Shown here in pieces: positions 8,499-21,758 of a stretch of 35,065 nt of DNA. A program made the translations under genes and the position numbers. How positions within the stretch are numbered: the first letter of the stretch is position 1; the number at the start of each line of letters is the position of its first letter. A model generated the notes under the pieces. That model was given only the letters and a program-made list of their open reading frames with translations. It searched no databases and was not told the DNA's origin. Source of the DNA: an uncultured beta proteobacterium. GTDB lineage: Bacteria > Pseudomonadota > Gammaproteobacteria > Burkholderiales > Rhodocyclaceae. The DNA lies in NCBI GenBank assembly GCA_903886975.1, contig CAISOB010000086.1:1-35065 (forward strand), read 5' to 3'.

Positions 8499-9275
8499 TC
8501 AGCGCATCTTCTTTTCAGCGGCGTCGAGAATGCCGCGCAGGATGTTGATCTCGTCGCGCTCGAGCTCGGCGCGCGCGAAAAGCCGCCGCAGCTTGGGCAG
8601 CAGACGCTTCGGCTGGCGCGGATCGAGAAAATCGGTGGCGATCATCAGCCGCTCGAGGTGGGCGTAGAAGCGTTCGACATCCTCGTTGCTGGCGCGCGGC
8701 GACGTGAAGGGCACGGTCTTGCTGAGCACCGGCGGCTGCCCGTCGAAGGCCGCCAGGCGCAGTTCGTAGCAGAGCAGTTGGACCGCCGCACCGAGGTTGA
8801 GCGAAGTGTATTCCGGATTGGTCGGAATGAAGATCGTGCGTTGGCAGCGTTGCACGTCGGCGTTCGAGAGGCCGGCCGTCTCGTTGCCGAAAACCAGCGC
8901 CACCTCGCCGGCGGCGGCCAGCGCCAGCAGCTCGGGCGCCGCGGCGCGCGCCGGCAGCGGCAGCGGCCCGAGGCTGCGCTGGCGCGCCGAGACGGCGGCC
9001 GCAAAGACCGTTCCGGCGAGCGCCTCGTCAAGGCTTGAACATACGCTCGCGCCGAGCAGGATGTCGTCGGCGCCGACAGCGCGCGCCACCGCTTCGGCAT
9101 CGGGAAAACTTTTCGGATTGATCAGCGTGAGCTGCGAGAGGCCCATCGTTTTCATCGCTCGCGCCGCCGCGCCGATATTGCCCGGATGGCTGGTATGCGA
9201 GAGCACAATGCGAATGCCGGCAAGTGTGCCGGCCGCCGAGAGCGGCGGTGAGTGAGACGCCGGAGGCTGCTTCAT
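8499..9275 (-). CDS. trmJ: tRNA (cytidine/uridine-32-2'-O)-methyltransferase TrmJ
   Basis: A 258-residue SPOUT-class methyltransferase predicted to 2'-O-methylate position 32 of the tRNA anticodon loop. Family motifs are clear: IRIVLSHTSHPGNIGAAARA near the N-terminus, MKTMGLSQLTLINPK, the knot motifs ALVFGNETAGLSNADVQRC and IPTNPEYTSLNLGAAVQLL, and a C-terminal extension of about 90 residues seen in TrmJ. I place the start at the ATG at 9275, where homology begins; a GTG at 9320 in the same frame would add 15 residues without support. The spacing to the divergent suhB start is only 73 bp. Confidence 0.9.
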   Translation of the reverse strand: MKQPPASHSPPLSAAGTLAGIRIVLSHTSHPGNIGAAARAMKTMGLSQLTLINPKSFPDAEAVARAVGADDILLGASVCSSLDEALAGTVFAAAVSARQRSLGPLPLPARAAAPELLALAAAGEVALVFGNETAGLSNADVQRCQRTIFIPTNPEYTSLNLGAAVQLLCYELRLAAFDGQPPVLSKTVPFTSPRASNEDVERFYAHLERLMIATDFLDPRQPKRLLPKLRRLFARAELERDEINILRGILDAAEKKMR

Positions 9276-9348
9276 ATTAAAATAGACAATTCCACTGACG
9301 ACCCGGGCGCGCAGCACCACCGCCCGTCGTATTCTTTAAAGACCCGCC

Positions 9349-10158
9349 ATGCATCCAGCTCTGAACATCATGGTCAAGGCCGCGCGCCGCGCCAGCCAGA
9401 TCATCAACCGCGCCGCGCACGACGTCGAACACCTGAAAATCACCACCAAGCAGCACAGCGATTACGTCACCGAAGTCGACAAGGCCGCCGAAGCGGCGAT
9501 CATCGAGGTGTTGCGCGAGGCCTATCCGGAGTACGGGATTCTAGCAGAAGAGTCGGGCCTGGCCGCAGGCCAGGGCGCCGGCGGCGATTACCAGTGGATC
9601 ATCGATCCGCTCGATGGGACGACCAATTTCATTCACGGCTTCCCGCACTATTCGGTCTCCATCGCCCTGGCCTGCAAGGGCCAAGTCACCCAGGCGGTGG
9701 TCTACGACGTGACGCGCAACGAGATGTTCACGGCCAGCAAGGGCGGCGGCGCTTTCCTCAATGAGCGCCGCATCCGCGTAACGAAGTGCCTCAAGCTCGA
9801 AAGCGCGCTGCTCGTCACCGGCTTTCCTTTCCGCTTCTTCGAGCACCTCGACGCCTACCTGGCGATTTTCAAGGAATTCACCCGGCGCACCTCGGGCATG
9901 CGGCGCACCGGTTCGGCGGCGCTCGACCTCGCATACGTCGCCTGCGGCCGCTTCGACGGCTACTGGGAATTCGGCGTGCTGCCGTGGGACATCGCGGCGG
10001 GTTGCCTGCTAATCACCGAGGCCGGCGGCTTGGTCGGCGACCTGTCCGGCGCCGAAAATTATCTCAAGACCGGCAATCTCATCGCCGGCACGCCCAAGGT
10101 CTTCGCCCAGATCCTGCAGGTCATCGACGCCCATCGCACGCCGGCGCTGTCGGCCTGA
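9349..10158 (+). CDS. suhB: Inositol-1-monophosphatase family protein
   Basis: A 269-residue Mg-dependent, Li-sensitive phosphatase of the SuhB/IMPase family. In proteobacteria SuhB also takes part in ribosomal RNA antitermination. Motifs: YVTEVDKAAE, the metal-binding GILAEESG, WIIDPLDGTTNFIHGFPHY (about 84-102) and the C-terminal WEFGVLPWDIAAGCLLITEAGG. The ATG at 9349 is the conserved MHPALNIMVKAAR start. It diverges from trmJ and converges on the hybrid kinase gene. Confidence 0.95.
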   Translation: MHPALNIMVKAARRASQIINRAAHDVEHLKITTKQHSDYVTEVDKAAEAAIIEVLREAYPEYGILAEESGLAAGQGAGGDYQWIIDPLDGTTNFIHGFPHYSVSIALACKGQVTQAVVYDVTRNEMFTASKGGGAFLNERRIRVTKCLKLESALLVTGFPFRFFEHLDAYLAIFKEFTRRTSGMRRTGSAALDLAYVACGRFDGYWEFGVLPWDIAAGCLLITEAGGLVGDLSGAENYLKTGNLIAGTPKVFAQILQVIDAHRTPALSA

Positions 10159-10200
10159 TTGTCAGACGACAGAGGACAGAAGACAGAAAAAGCCGCGCCG

Positions 10201-14634
<4,434 letters not shown>

Positions 14635-14837
14635 CGATTCGCTGCCTTTCACACACGCCAGTATCGGCTGCCGGTTCTTGGAAATATTGACCGGGCCGGA
14701 CTGTTTCCCCGCGATGAGTGAATCCCCAGCGCGTATATTAGCAGCAGACAACTTGGCACTGCAATCGTGCCGCCGCATGCGCCGGAGCGCGGCACAACTG
14801 CTATGCTGATGGCCTCGATTTGCGCGGGAGCGTAACC

Positions 14838-15308
14838 ATGGAACGGCTCACCATATCGCTCGATGAAGCCTTGGCACGACAGTTCGACGAACTGATCGCC
14901 GCGCGCGGCTACAGCAACCGTTCCGAAGCATTTCGCGACCTCATCCGCGAGGCCATCGAGAGCGACTGCCGGCGCAATTCGCCGCCGCGCTACTGCGTCG
15001 CCAATCTGTCCTATGTCTATAACCATCACCAGCGCGAACTGGCCGAGCGCCTGACCGGCCTGCAGCACGACCATCACGACCTGACCGTGGCCGCCATGCA
15101 CAGCCACCTCGACCACGAGAACTGCCTCGAATCGGTCATCCTCCGCGGACTGACCGAAGACGTGCAGCGCTTTGCCGACACGCTGATGGCCGAGAGCGGC
15201 GTGCGCCACGGCAAGCTCAACGTGATCGCGCTGGAAACCGCAGAGCAGCACAGCCACCGCCACGATCCCAAGGGCAAGGCGCACATCCATTACCGACCGG
15301 CACGCTGA
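14838..15308 (+). CDS. nikR: Nickel-responsive regulator NikR
   Basis: A 156-residue ribbon-helix-helix repressor with a C-terminal ACT-like nickel-sensing domain. The start at the ATG at 14838 follows a GGGAG site at 14826-14830; a TTG 18 bp earlier is rejected. The DNA-binding segment is MERLTISLDEALARQFDEL. High-affinity nickel ligands H77, H88, H90 and C96 line up with E. coli H76, H87, H89 and C95 in QHDHHDL and MHSHLDHENC. The tail HSHRHDPKGKAHIHY is also His-rich. It is followed by a NiCoT permease and the nickel-dependent lar operon. Confidence 0.94.
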   Translation: MERLTISLDEALARQFDELIAARGYSNRSEAFRDLIREAIESDCRRNSPPRYCVANLSYVYNHHQRELAERLTGLQHDHHDLTVAAMHSHLDHENCLESVILRGLTEDVQRFADTLMAESGVRHGKLNVIALETAEQHSHRHDPKGKAHIHYRPAR

Positions 15309-15365
15309 CCGGGCCTGCCCCGCGCCCGCGAAGATCAAACGATTTTACCTCGGCGGTAATCAGTA

Positions 15366-15392
15366 GTATGATACTTATAAGAATTATCATAC
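15366..15392 (+). promoter_or_regulatory. NikR-like operator upstream of the nickel permease
   Basis: A 27-bp interrupted palindrome: GTATGAT (15366-15372), 13 bp, ATCATAC (15386-15392). The E. coli NikR box is GTATGA-N16-TCATAC (28 bp); here the same half-sites are 1 bp closer. It ends 10 bp before the permease ATG and covers a TATAAG/AATTAT-like -10 region, so nickel-bound NikR would block permease transcription. Confidence 0.75.
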
Positions 15393-15402
15393 GGAATTCC
15401 TG

Positions 15403-16227
15403 ATGCCGCCGCTCGCGACCGACTGGCTGTCGCTGCTGATGTTGACCTTCGTGCTCGGCATGAAACACGGCTTCGATGCCGACCATCTGGCGACCATCGA
15501 CGGACTGACCCGCTACAACGCGCGTGCCAGGCCGCGCCTGGCGCGCTATTGCGGCACCCTGTTCTCGCTCGGGCACGGCGCGGTTGTAATGGGCATCGCA
15601 CTCGGCGTCACAGCGCTTGCCGGGCATTGGGACGTGCCCGAATGGTTTGGCACGCTCGGCGCGCTGATCTCAATCGCCTTCCTGGCCGCGCTCGGTTGTC
15701 TCAATCTCGCCGCCGTACTGCGCGCGCGGCCGGATGAAATGGTGCAGCCGGTGGGTCTGAAGGGGCGCCTGCTCGGCAACCTGAGCCGTGTCTCCAACCC
15801 GCTGCTGATGGCACTGGTCGGCGCGCTGTTCGCGCTCTCCTTCGATACTTTGTCGCAGGCCGCTTTCTTCGCTCTGACCGCGACCCAGTATGGCGGCTGG
15901 CAGCAGGCGCTGACGCTCGCCCTGCTGTTCATGTTCGGCATGCTGCTGACCGACGGCATCAACGGCCTGTGGATCGCGCGGCTGATCGCCCGCGCCGACC
16001 AGGCCGCCCTGATCGCCTCGCGCGTCATGGGCCTGGTCGTCTCCGGCCTGAGTCTGATCGTCAGCGCTTTCGGCGTGATGAAACTGGTCTCACCGGCTGT
16101 CGATGCCTGGAGCACCGGCAAGGAAATGTCCTTCGGGATGGGCATGGTCGTGCTGATTGCCGGCAGTTTCCTGCTGGCCCTGCGGCTCGCCCGCCAGGAT
16201 TGCGCCACCGCCCCCAGCGGCCGCTAG
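15403..16227 (+). CDS. NiCoT-family nickel/cobalt permease
   Basis: A 274-residue polytopic inner-membrane permease (about seven or eight hydrophobic helices). The NiCoT signature is present in the second segment as HGFDADHLATIDGLTR (H-x4-DH core, about 22-37), with the later motifs FSLGHGAVV and LSFDTLSQ corresponding to the family consensus elements LGHSTVV and LGFDTATE. It should import Ni(II), possibly Co(II), at high affinity. The NikR-like palindrome in front and the downstream lar genes argue for nickel. Length is shorter than HoxN (351) and nearer to other short NiCoT proteins. Confidence 0.88.
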   Translation: MPPLATDWLSLLMLTFVLGMKHGFDADHLATIDGLTRYNARARPRLARYCGTLFSLGHGAVVMGIALGVTALAGHWDVPEWFGTLGALISIAFLAALGCLNLAAVLRARPDEMVQPVGLKGRLLGNLSRVSNPLLMALVGALFALSFDTLSQAAFFALTATQYGGWQQALTLALLFMFGMLLTDGINGLWIARLIARADQAALIASRVMGLVVSGLSLIVSAFGVMKLVSPAVDAWSTGKEMSFGMGMVVLIAGSFLLALRLARQDCATAPSGR

Positions 16228-16271
16228 CGGCGCGCGGCGCAAGAGGTTCCACGCGGCGCGCGGCGATTCAG

Positions 16272-16277
16272 TATAAT
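16272..16277 (+). promoter_or_regulatory. Possible -10 element for the lar operon
   Basis: A perfect TATAAT lies in the 252-bp gap between the permease and larA, about 200 bp before the larA start. The -35 is poor (TTCCAC at 16247-16252, 19-bp spacer). No NikR-type palindrome is visible here, so the lar genes may be driven separately from the permease. The leader of about 195 bp holds no gene that I can support. Confidence 0.35.
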
Positions 16278-16479
16278 CGAAGCGTTAAGCGAAATACGGT
16301 CGTCTGCGCTTCGCCAGGCCGGCGGAAACTTCCCCCGCTCCTGACCTCGCGGACCGATCCGGATTTTCAATTCCTTCCTTCAGTTTCCGGAGCACAAGCG
16401 CTCCGGCTTCGGCGCGGTGAAGGCATCGGTTCCCGGCGGTTGCCTCTGCCGGCGGGAAACAATAATTTGGAGACTCGTC

Positions 16480-17772
16480 ATGAGCGGTTCCGTCGATATT
16501 GCCTACGGTCGTGGCCACCTGAAGGTGCGCCTCCAACAAGACGTGACACCGACGATCATCCGCAAGGTTGTCTTGCCCAAACTCGCCGACCAGCCGGGAG
16601 CCATCGCTGCGGCGCTGGCCTCGCCCGTCGACGCCGCGCCGCTGGCGCAACTCGCCAAGGGCCGCAAGAGCGCCTGCATCCTGATCTGCGACATCACGCG
16701 GCCGGTGCCCAACAAGCTGTTCCTGCGCCCGATGATCGAAATCTTGATGGCCGCGGGAATGCCGGCGGACAAAATCACCATCATCGTCGCGACCGGGCTG
16801 CACCGCGCCAACGAAGGTGCTGAACTCGCCGAACTGGTCGGCGACCCCTGGGTGCAGAAAACGGTTCGCGTCGAGAACCATTTCGCGCGCAACGACGCCG
16901 ACCACGTCGATCTGGGGCACACCACGCGCGGAACGCCGGTCAAGATCGACCGGCGCTTCATCGATGCCGACCTGCGCATCGTGTCCGGGCTCATCGAACC
17001 GCACTTCATGGCCGGCTGGTCGGGCGGCCGCAAGGTAGTCGCGCCCGGCGTCGCGCACCACGAGACGATACGTACCTTCCATTCGGCGCGCTTCATGGAG
17101 GACCCGCTGGCGATCCAGTGCAACCTCGTCAAGAATCCGCTGCATGAAGAGCAGCTCGAAATCGTGCGCAAGATCGGCGAGATCTATTCGATCAACACCG
17201 TGATCGATGAAGACCGCGACCTGATTTACGTCAATTTCGGCGAGGTCATCGCCAGCCACCTCGCCGCAGTCGACTTCGTCGTCGATTCGACGGTGATCAA
17301 GGTGCCGCGCCGCTTCAAGACCGTGGTCACCTCGTCGGCCGGCTATCCGCTCGACAAGACCTACTACCAGACGGTCAAGGGCATGGTCACGCCGATGGAC
17401 ATCCTCGAGCCGGGCGGCACGCTGATCATCGCCTCGGCTTGTTCCGAAGGATTCGGTTCGCCTGAATTCCGCGAGGCCCAAACCAAGCTGGTCGATATCG
17501 GGCCCGAGCGCTTTCTGGCAATGCTGAAGGCCAAGTCCTTCGCCGAAATCGACGAGTGGCAGACCGAAATGCAGCTCAAGCCGATGCGTGTCAGCACCGT
17601 CCAGTTGTACACCACCGGCCTCGGCGCCGAAGAGCGCCACATCACGGGCGTTGAACTCGTGGACTCGGTCGACGAGGCCATCGCCGCGAGTGTCGAACGG
17701 CACGGCGACAAAGCGGTGGCTTTCATCCCCGAAGGGCCTTACGTGATTCCAGTTTTTGCCGAGGGTGTCTGA
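16480..17772 (+). CDS. larA: LarA-family nickel-pincer-dependent racemase/epimerase
   Basis: A 430-residue LarA-type enzyme that uses the nickel-pincer nucleotide (NPN) to racemise or epimerise a 2-hydroxyacid by hydride transfer. The ATG at 16480 follows TTGGAGA; an upstream in-frame ATG adds 21 residues without similarity. Active-site residues match L. plantarum LarA: H108 (ATGLHR), H175 and the NPN-tethering K185 (EPHFMAGWSGGRK), and H201 (TIRTFHS), for H108, H174, K184 and H200. LarA homologues have diverse substrates, so lactate is only one possibility. It heads larA-larC-larE-larB. Confidence 0.9.
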   Translation: MSGSVDIAYGRGHLKVRLQQDVTPTIIRKVVLPKLADQPGAIAAALASPVDAAPLAQLAKGRKSACILICDITRPVPNKLFLRPMIEILMAAGMPADKITIIVATGLHRANEGAELAELVGDPWVQKTVRVENHFARNDADHVDLGHTTRGTPVKIDRRFIDADLRIVSGLIEPHFMAGWSGGRKVVAPGVAHHETIRTFHSARFMEDPLAIQCNLVKNPLHEEQLEIVRKIGEIYSINTVIDEDRDLIYVNFGEVIASHLAAVDFVVDSTVIKVPRRFKTVVTSSAGYPLDKTYYQTVKGMVTPMDILEPGGTLIIASACSEGFGSPEFREAQTKLVDIGPERFLAMLKAKSFAEIDEWQTEMQLKPMRVSTVQLYTTGLGAEERHITGVELVDSVDEAIAASVERHGDKAVAFIPEGPYVIPVFAEGV

Positions 17773-17777
17773 GATCC

Positions 17778-19037
17778 GTGTCTGAATTCAACTCGCAGCC
17801 TGCTCACGTTCATCTCGACGCGGTCGGCGGGCTGGCCGGCGACATGTTCGTCGCCGCGCTGCTCGACGCCCTGCCCCAATTGCGGCAACGCGTATTCGCC
17901 GACCTCGCCGCGGCGATGCCCGCCGACTGCGGGCAGCCGACCCTGAGCGAGGGCTTAAGCGGCGGTATCGCCGTGCGGCGTTTTGCGCTCGTCGACGACG
18001 GTGTCGCGGCGCACGCGCATTACCATGAGCACGAAGATGCGCATGGCGGCCATGGCCATCACCACCACGACAACCCGGTGCATTTTCCCGATATCGTGCG
18101 CCGCATCGAGGGCGCCAGGCTGCATCCCGGAACCGCCGATCAGGCGATCGCCATCCTGCGCCGGCTGGCCGAAGCCGAGAGCTCAATGCACGGCGTCGCG
18201 ATCGAGGCGGTGCATTTTCACGAGATCGCCGACTGGGATTCATTGATGGACATCGTCGCCGCCGGCAGTATCGCAGCGGCGCTCGCGCCATGCACCTGGA
18301 GCGTCTCCGAGCTGCCGCGCGGCGACGGCCTGGTGCGCACCCGCCACGGCCTGCTGCCGGTTCCGGCACCGGCCACCGCGGCGATCCTGCGCGGTTTTCG
18401 CTGGCGCGACGACGGGGTCGGCGGCGAGCGCGTCACGCCGACCGGCGCGGCGATCATCGCGCACCTGGCCGGCGAACAGACCGCCCTAGCGGTCGGCGGG
18501 CTGCTCATCGCCACGGGCAGCGGCGCCGGCACGCGCGAGTTGGGCGGCATGCCGAATATCCTGCGCGCGCTGGTGTTCGCGCAAAGCGGCGCGGCGGAAC
18601 AGAACGACGAAGTGACCGTCGTCAGCTTCGACATCGACGACATGAGCGGCGAGGAGATCGGCATCGCCGCCGACCGCCTGCGCGCCGCCGACGGCGTCAT
18701 CGACCTCACGACCGCGATCCGGCAGGGCAAGAAGGGGCGGACCATGAGTGACTTCCGCTTGCTGGTCAAACCCGCGGCCTTTGCTGAAGTGTGCAAACTT
18801 TGCTTTCTCGAGACGACGACGATCGGCTTGCGCTGGCGCAAGGAGCGGCGCGTCTGCCTGCAGCGCAGTCAGGAGACGTTGGCCGTCGCGGGCGAGCGCC
18901 TGTCGCGCAAGCGGACGCAGCGTCCCGACGGCCTCTCCTCGCTCAAGGTCGAAAGCGACGACATCGCGCGCTTTGCCGGGCTCGCAGCCCGGCGGCGCAT
19001 GAAACAACTCGGCGAAGACGAGAACAACAAGCCATGA
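17778..19037 (+). CDS. larC: Nickel-pincer cofactor nickel insertase LarC
   Basis: A 419-residue protein that inserts nickel into pyridinium-3,5-bisthiocarboxylic acid mononucleotide using CTP. The start is a GTG at 17778, 5 bp after larA. The N-terminal family motif HLDAVGGLAGDMFVAALLDA is clear, and a histidine-rich loop (HAHYHEHEDAHGGHGHHHH, about 75-93) is a plausible nickel store. The C-terminal domain (DDMSGEEIGIAADRLRAADG onward) is in the same frame, so this is a continuous gene, unlike the L. plantarum larC1/larC2 pair joined by programmed frameshifting. It overlaps larE by 4 bp. Confidence 0.92.
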   Translation: MSEFNSQPAHVHLDAVGGLAGDMFVAALLDALPQLRQRVFADLAAAMPADCGQPTLSEGLSGGIAVRRFALVDDGVAAHAHYHEHEDAHGGHGHHHHDNPVHFPDIVRRIEGARLHPGTADQAIAILRRLAEAESSMHGVAIEAVHFHEIADWDSLMDIVAAGSIAAALAPCTWSVSELPRGDGLVRTRHGLLPVPAPATAAILRGFRWRDDGVGGERVTPTGAAIIAHLAGEQTALAVGGLLIATGSGAGTRELGGMPNILRALVFAQSGAAEQNDEVTVVSFDIDDMSGEEIGIAADRLRAADGVIDLTTAIRQGKKGRTMSDFRLLVKPAAFAEVCKLCFLETTTIGLRWRKERRVCLQRSQETLAVAGERLSRKRTQRPDGLSSLKVESDDIARFAGLAARRRMKQLGEDENNKP

Positions 19038-19831
19038 CCACTGCCGAAAAACTCCAGCACCTCGTCTCCATCCTCGACCGGCACGCGGAGCTCGCGATCG
19101 CCGTCAGCGGCGGTGTCGACAGCATGGTGCTGGCGCACGTCGCGCACGGCCACGCGCGCACCGCGATGACCGCGGTGCACGCCGTGTCGCCGGCCGTTCC
19201 CGGCCTCGCCACCGAGCGCGTACGGGCGCACGCCAAGCGCCACGGCTGGACCCTGCAGGTCGTCGATGCCGGCGAACTCGCCGATCCGGCTTATCGCAGC
19301 AATCCGGTGAACCGCTGCTTCTACTGCAAGTCCCACCTCTATGAGCGCATCGCCGCGGTGACCGGCTTGACGATTGCCTCGGGAACCAACGTCGACGATC
19401 TCGGCGATTATCGTCCGGGTCTCGAGGCGGCACAGCGCAACAAGGTCCTCCATCCCTTCGTCGAGGCCGGCCTGAGCAAGTCCGACGTCTACGCGCTGGC
19501 CAAGATGTTCGGCCTCGACGATCTCGCCGCGTTGCCGGCGCAGCCTTGCCTGGCGAGCCGCATCGAGACCGGCATCGGCGTCGACGCGGCGGCCTTGCGC
19601 TTCATCGAGGACGCCGAAATCCTATTGCTCGACATGATGCCCGGCGCCAGTGCATTGCGCTGCCGGATTACCGCCGCCGGTGTCTATGTCGAATGCGAAA
19701 CCCTACCGCTCGGCACCGACCGCCAACTGGTCGAAGAACGGATAGGCGCGCTGTGCGCCAAGGCCAGCCGGCCTTTTGCCGGTATCCGTTCCTACCGGCG
19801 CGGCGCGGCATTTCTCAGGCCGCAGGAATGA
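19034..19831 (+). CDS. larE: NPN cofactor sulphur transferase LarE
   Basis: A 265-residue PP-loop ATP pyrophosphatase that converts the two carboxylates of the cofactor precursor to thiocarboxylates. The PP-loop is AVSGGVDS (about 23-30). Three cysteines stand where a [4Fe-4S] cluster is bound in the Thermotoga-type LarE: C95 and C98 in NRCFYCKS, and C172 in QPCLASR. The L. plantarum enzyme has only the last of these and uses it up as sulphur donor. The ATG overlaps the larC stop (ATGA). Confidence 0.92.
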   Translation: MTTAEKLQHLVSILDRHAELAIAVSGGVDSMVLAHVAHGHARTAMTAVHAVSPAVPGLATERVRAHAKRHGWTLQVVDAGELADPAYRSNPVNRCFYCKSHLYERIAAVTGLTIASGTNVDDLGDYRPGLEAAQRNKVLHPFVEAGLSKSDVYALAKMFGLDDLAALPAQPCLASRIETGIGVDAAALRFIEDAEILLLDMMPGASALRCRITAAGVYVECETLPLGTDRQLVEERIGALCAKASRPFAGIRSYRRGAAFLRPQE

Positions 19832-20481
19832 CCGAATTCGAGATCGATTGGGCGCGCGAAGAGCGCACCGGAATTGCCGAGGCCGTCCTCTGTGAAGGCA
19901 AGACCGGAGAACAGATCGCCGCGATCCTGCGCGCTGCCGATCAGCGCCCGCTGCTGCTGACCCGCCTCAGCGCAGAGAAATTCGCCAGTCTGCCCGGCGA
20001 GCTGCGCGCCGGACTCGACCACGATCCCTTGTCGCTGACCGCTTTCCACCGCTACATCGAGCGGCCGCTGCTCGGCGGTCCGGGAATCGTCTGCGGCGGT
20101 TCCTCGGATCTGCCGGTGGCACGCGAAGCGCAGCGCACCCTGGCCTTTTACGGTTATGACGCCACGCTGATCAGCGACGTCGGGGTGGCCGGACTGTGGC
20201 GCCTGATGAAGCGCATCGACGAGATCCGCTCGTTCTCCGTGGTAATCGCCGTTGCCGGCATGGAGGGCGCGCTGTTCAGCGTCCTGGCCGGCCTTGTCGA
20301 TGCTCCCGTCATTGCCTTGCCGACCTCGGTCGGCTATGGCGTCGCCGCGCAGGGACGCGCGGCGCTGAACAGTGCCCTCGCCTCCTGCGCGCAGGGCCTG
20401 GTTTGCGTGAACATCGACAACGGATTCGGCGCGGCCTGCGCGGCGCTGCGCATCGTCCGCGGCCGCAGCGCGCCGGCATGA
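19828..20481 (+). CDS. larB: Pyridinium-3,5-biscarboxylic acid mononucleotide synthase LarB
   Basis: A 217-residue PurE-like carboxylase/hydrolase that makes the NPN precursor from nicotinic acid adenine dinucleotide and CO2. The PurE-like domain starts at about residue 85: GIVCGGSSDLPVAREAQ, then LISDVGVAGLWRLM, VVIAVAGMEGALFSVLAGLV and ALPTSVGYG. The start overlaps the larE stop by 4 bp, giving a fully coupled larC-larE-larB. It is the last gene of the plus-strand unit and is followed within 5 bp by a dispersed repeat. Confidence 0.92.
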   Translation: MTEFEIDWAREERTGIAEAVLCEGKTGEQIAAILRAADQRPLLLTRLSAEKFASLPGELRAGLDHDPLSLTAFHRYIERPLLGGPGIVCGGSSDLPVAREAQRTLAFYGYDATLISDVGVAGLWRLMKRIDEIRSFSVVIAVAGMEGALFSVLAGLVDAPVIALPTSVGYGVAAQGRAALNSALASCAQGLVCVNIDNGFGAACAALRIVRGRSAPA

Positions 20482-20485
20482 ACCG

Positions 20486-20588
20486 TCGTCCCGGCGAAAG
20501 AACGTCACCCCGGAATGCTTGAATCCGGGGCCGGGACCCAGTTCGGGCCTCAAAAAAGCCTGGATTCCGGCGTTCGCCGGAATGACGA
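20486..20588. repeat. Dispersed intergenic repeat, copy 2
   Basis: Inverted copy of the repeat at 8380-8478, more than 80 percent alike by eye over about 100 bp. It folds into two hairpins: CCCCGGA/TCCGGGG (about 20508-20530) and ATTCCGGCG/CGCCGGAAT (20564-20582, 1-bp loop or 2). It fills most of the 138-bp gap between the convergent larB and pdxA2 genes and probably doubles as a transcription terminator. Confidence 0.85.
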
Positions 20589-20619
20589 TGCTCAATACAC
20601 TCGGCCGATGACGATCGTT

Positions 20620-21669
20620 TCAGGCGTTCGACGCTGACCTCGCCGTTTCCCACACCGCGCCCCAGCCCTTGGCCAGCGCTGCGGCGCGTTGCGTCGCGAG
20701 GATCAGGCTGGCCTCGCGGGCGATGCCCTGGCCGGCGATGTCGAACGCCGTGCCGTGGTCTACCGAGACGCGGACGACCGGCAGGCCGACGGTGATGTTG
20801 ACCCCGTCGTCGCCATAGACGGCCTTGAACGGCGCGTGACCCTGGTCGTGGTAGCAGACGACGACCATATTCCACTTGCCGCGCACGGCGGCCGGGATGA
20901 CCGCATCGCCGGGCAGCGGGCCGGTGATGTTGATGCCGCGCGCACGCGCCGCGGCGATGGCGGGTGCGAGGATATCGGCCTCCTCGTCGCCGAACAGGCG
21001 GTTCTCGCCAGCGTGCGGGTTGAGGCCGGCCATGGCGATGGGCTCATCCGGCTTGCCGAGGGCGCGGCAGAAGGCGGCGACGAGATCGATCACCGAAGTC
21101 GTGCGCTGCGGCGTGATGCGGGCGATTGCCTGGCGCATCGAAACGTGGGTGGTCAGATGGAAGAAATAGAGATCACCTGCCGAGAGCACCAGCGAGTAAT
21201 CCTTGACGCCGAATTGCTCGGCCAAGAGTTCGGTGTGTCCAGGGTAATAGTGTCCGGCCAGATGCATCGCCGCCTTGTTGAGCGGCGGCGTGACGATGCC
21301 GTCGACCGCGCCGGCCTTGGCCAGGTCGCAGGCACTGACGACGAAACGGTAGGCGCCGTCGCCGGCGTCGGCGACAATCTTGCCCGGCAGTACATGGCCG
21401 AGCGATGGCCCGGTCTGGATGAGCTCGATGATCGCCGGATTGTTGCTCGCCGCGCGCGGCGCGTCGATGACACGTACGGCGCTCGGATCGAGCCCCGCGA
21501 TGCCCGCGCCGCGGCGCAGCGCATCGGCGTCGCCGATGACGACCGGCACGCAGATCTGGCGCAGCTCCGGGTGCTTGAGCAGCATCTTGGCGGTGATCTC
21601 CGGACCGATTCCGGCGACATCGCCGAGGGTGACGGCGAGGACGGGTAAAGACGGGCTAGCTTGTGACAT
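20620..21669 (-). CDS. pdxA2: PdxA2-type 4-phospho-threonate/erythronate dehydrogenase
   Basis: A 349-residue metal-dependent NAD dehydrogenase of the PdxA family. Motifs: LAVTLGDVAGIGPEI at the N-terminus, the metal-binding histidines in YYPGHTELLAE and CYHDQGHAPFKAV, and SVDHGTAFDIAGQG near the C-terminus. PdxA itself makes an intermediate of pyridoxal phosphate; the PdxA2 subgroup oxidises and decarboxylates D-threonate or D-erythronate 4-phosphate to DHAP. The adjacent four-carbon acid-sugar kinase, 89 bp upstream on the same strand, points to PdxA2. A role in vitamin B6 synthesis cannot be excluded from sequence. Confidence 0.85.
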   Translation of the reverse strand: MSQASPSLPVLAVTLGDVAGIGPEITAKMLLKHPELRQICVPVVIGDADALRRGAGIAGLDPSAVRVIDAPRAASNNPAIIELIQTGPSLGHVLPGKIVADAGDGAYRFVVSACDLAKAGAVDGIVTPPLNKAAMHLAGHYYPGHTELLAEQFGVKDYSLVLSAGDLYFFHLTTHVSMRQAIARITPQRTTSVIDLVAAFCRALGKPDEPIAMAGLNPHAGENRLFGDEEADILAPAIAAARARGINITGPLPGDAVIPAAVRGKWNMVVVCYHDQGHAPFKAVYGDDGVNITVGLPVVRVSVDHGTAFDIAGQGIAREASLILATQRAAALAKGWGAVWETARSASNA

Positions 21670-21758
21670 GGCGTTTGTTCTGGACCGCTGCGCAATGCGC
21701 AGATCAAATCCATTCCTTGTAAGTTCTGTTCATGCGGGCCGCATGCGGCGTACTTTCA

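Noticed and set aside
16285..17703. Minus-strand open frame of 472 codons over larA
   Set aside because: Antisense to larA, which has all active-site residues; the antisense product has no recognisable domain.
17778..19037. Programmed frameshift in larC as in L. plantarum
   Set aside because: Both LarC domains lie in a single uninterrupted frame of 419 codons.
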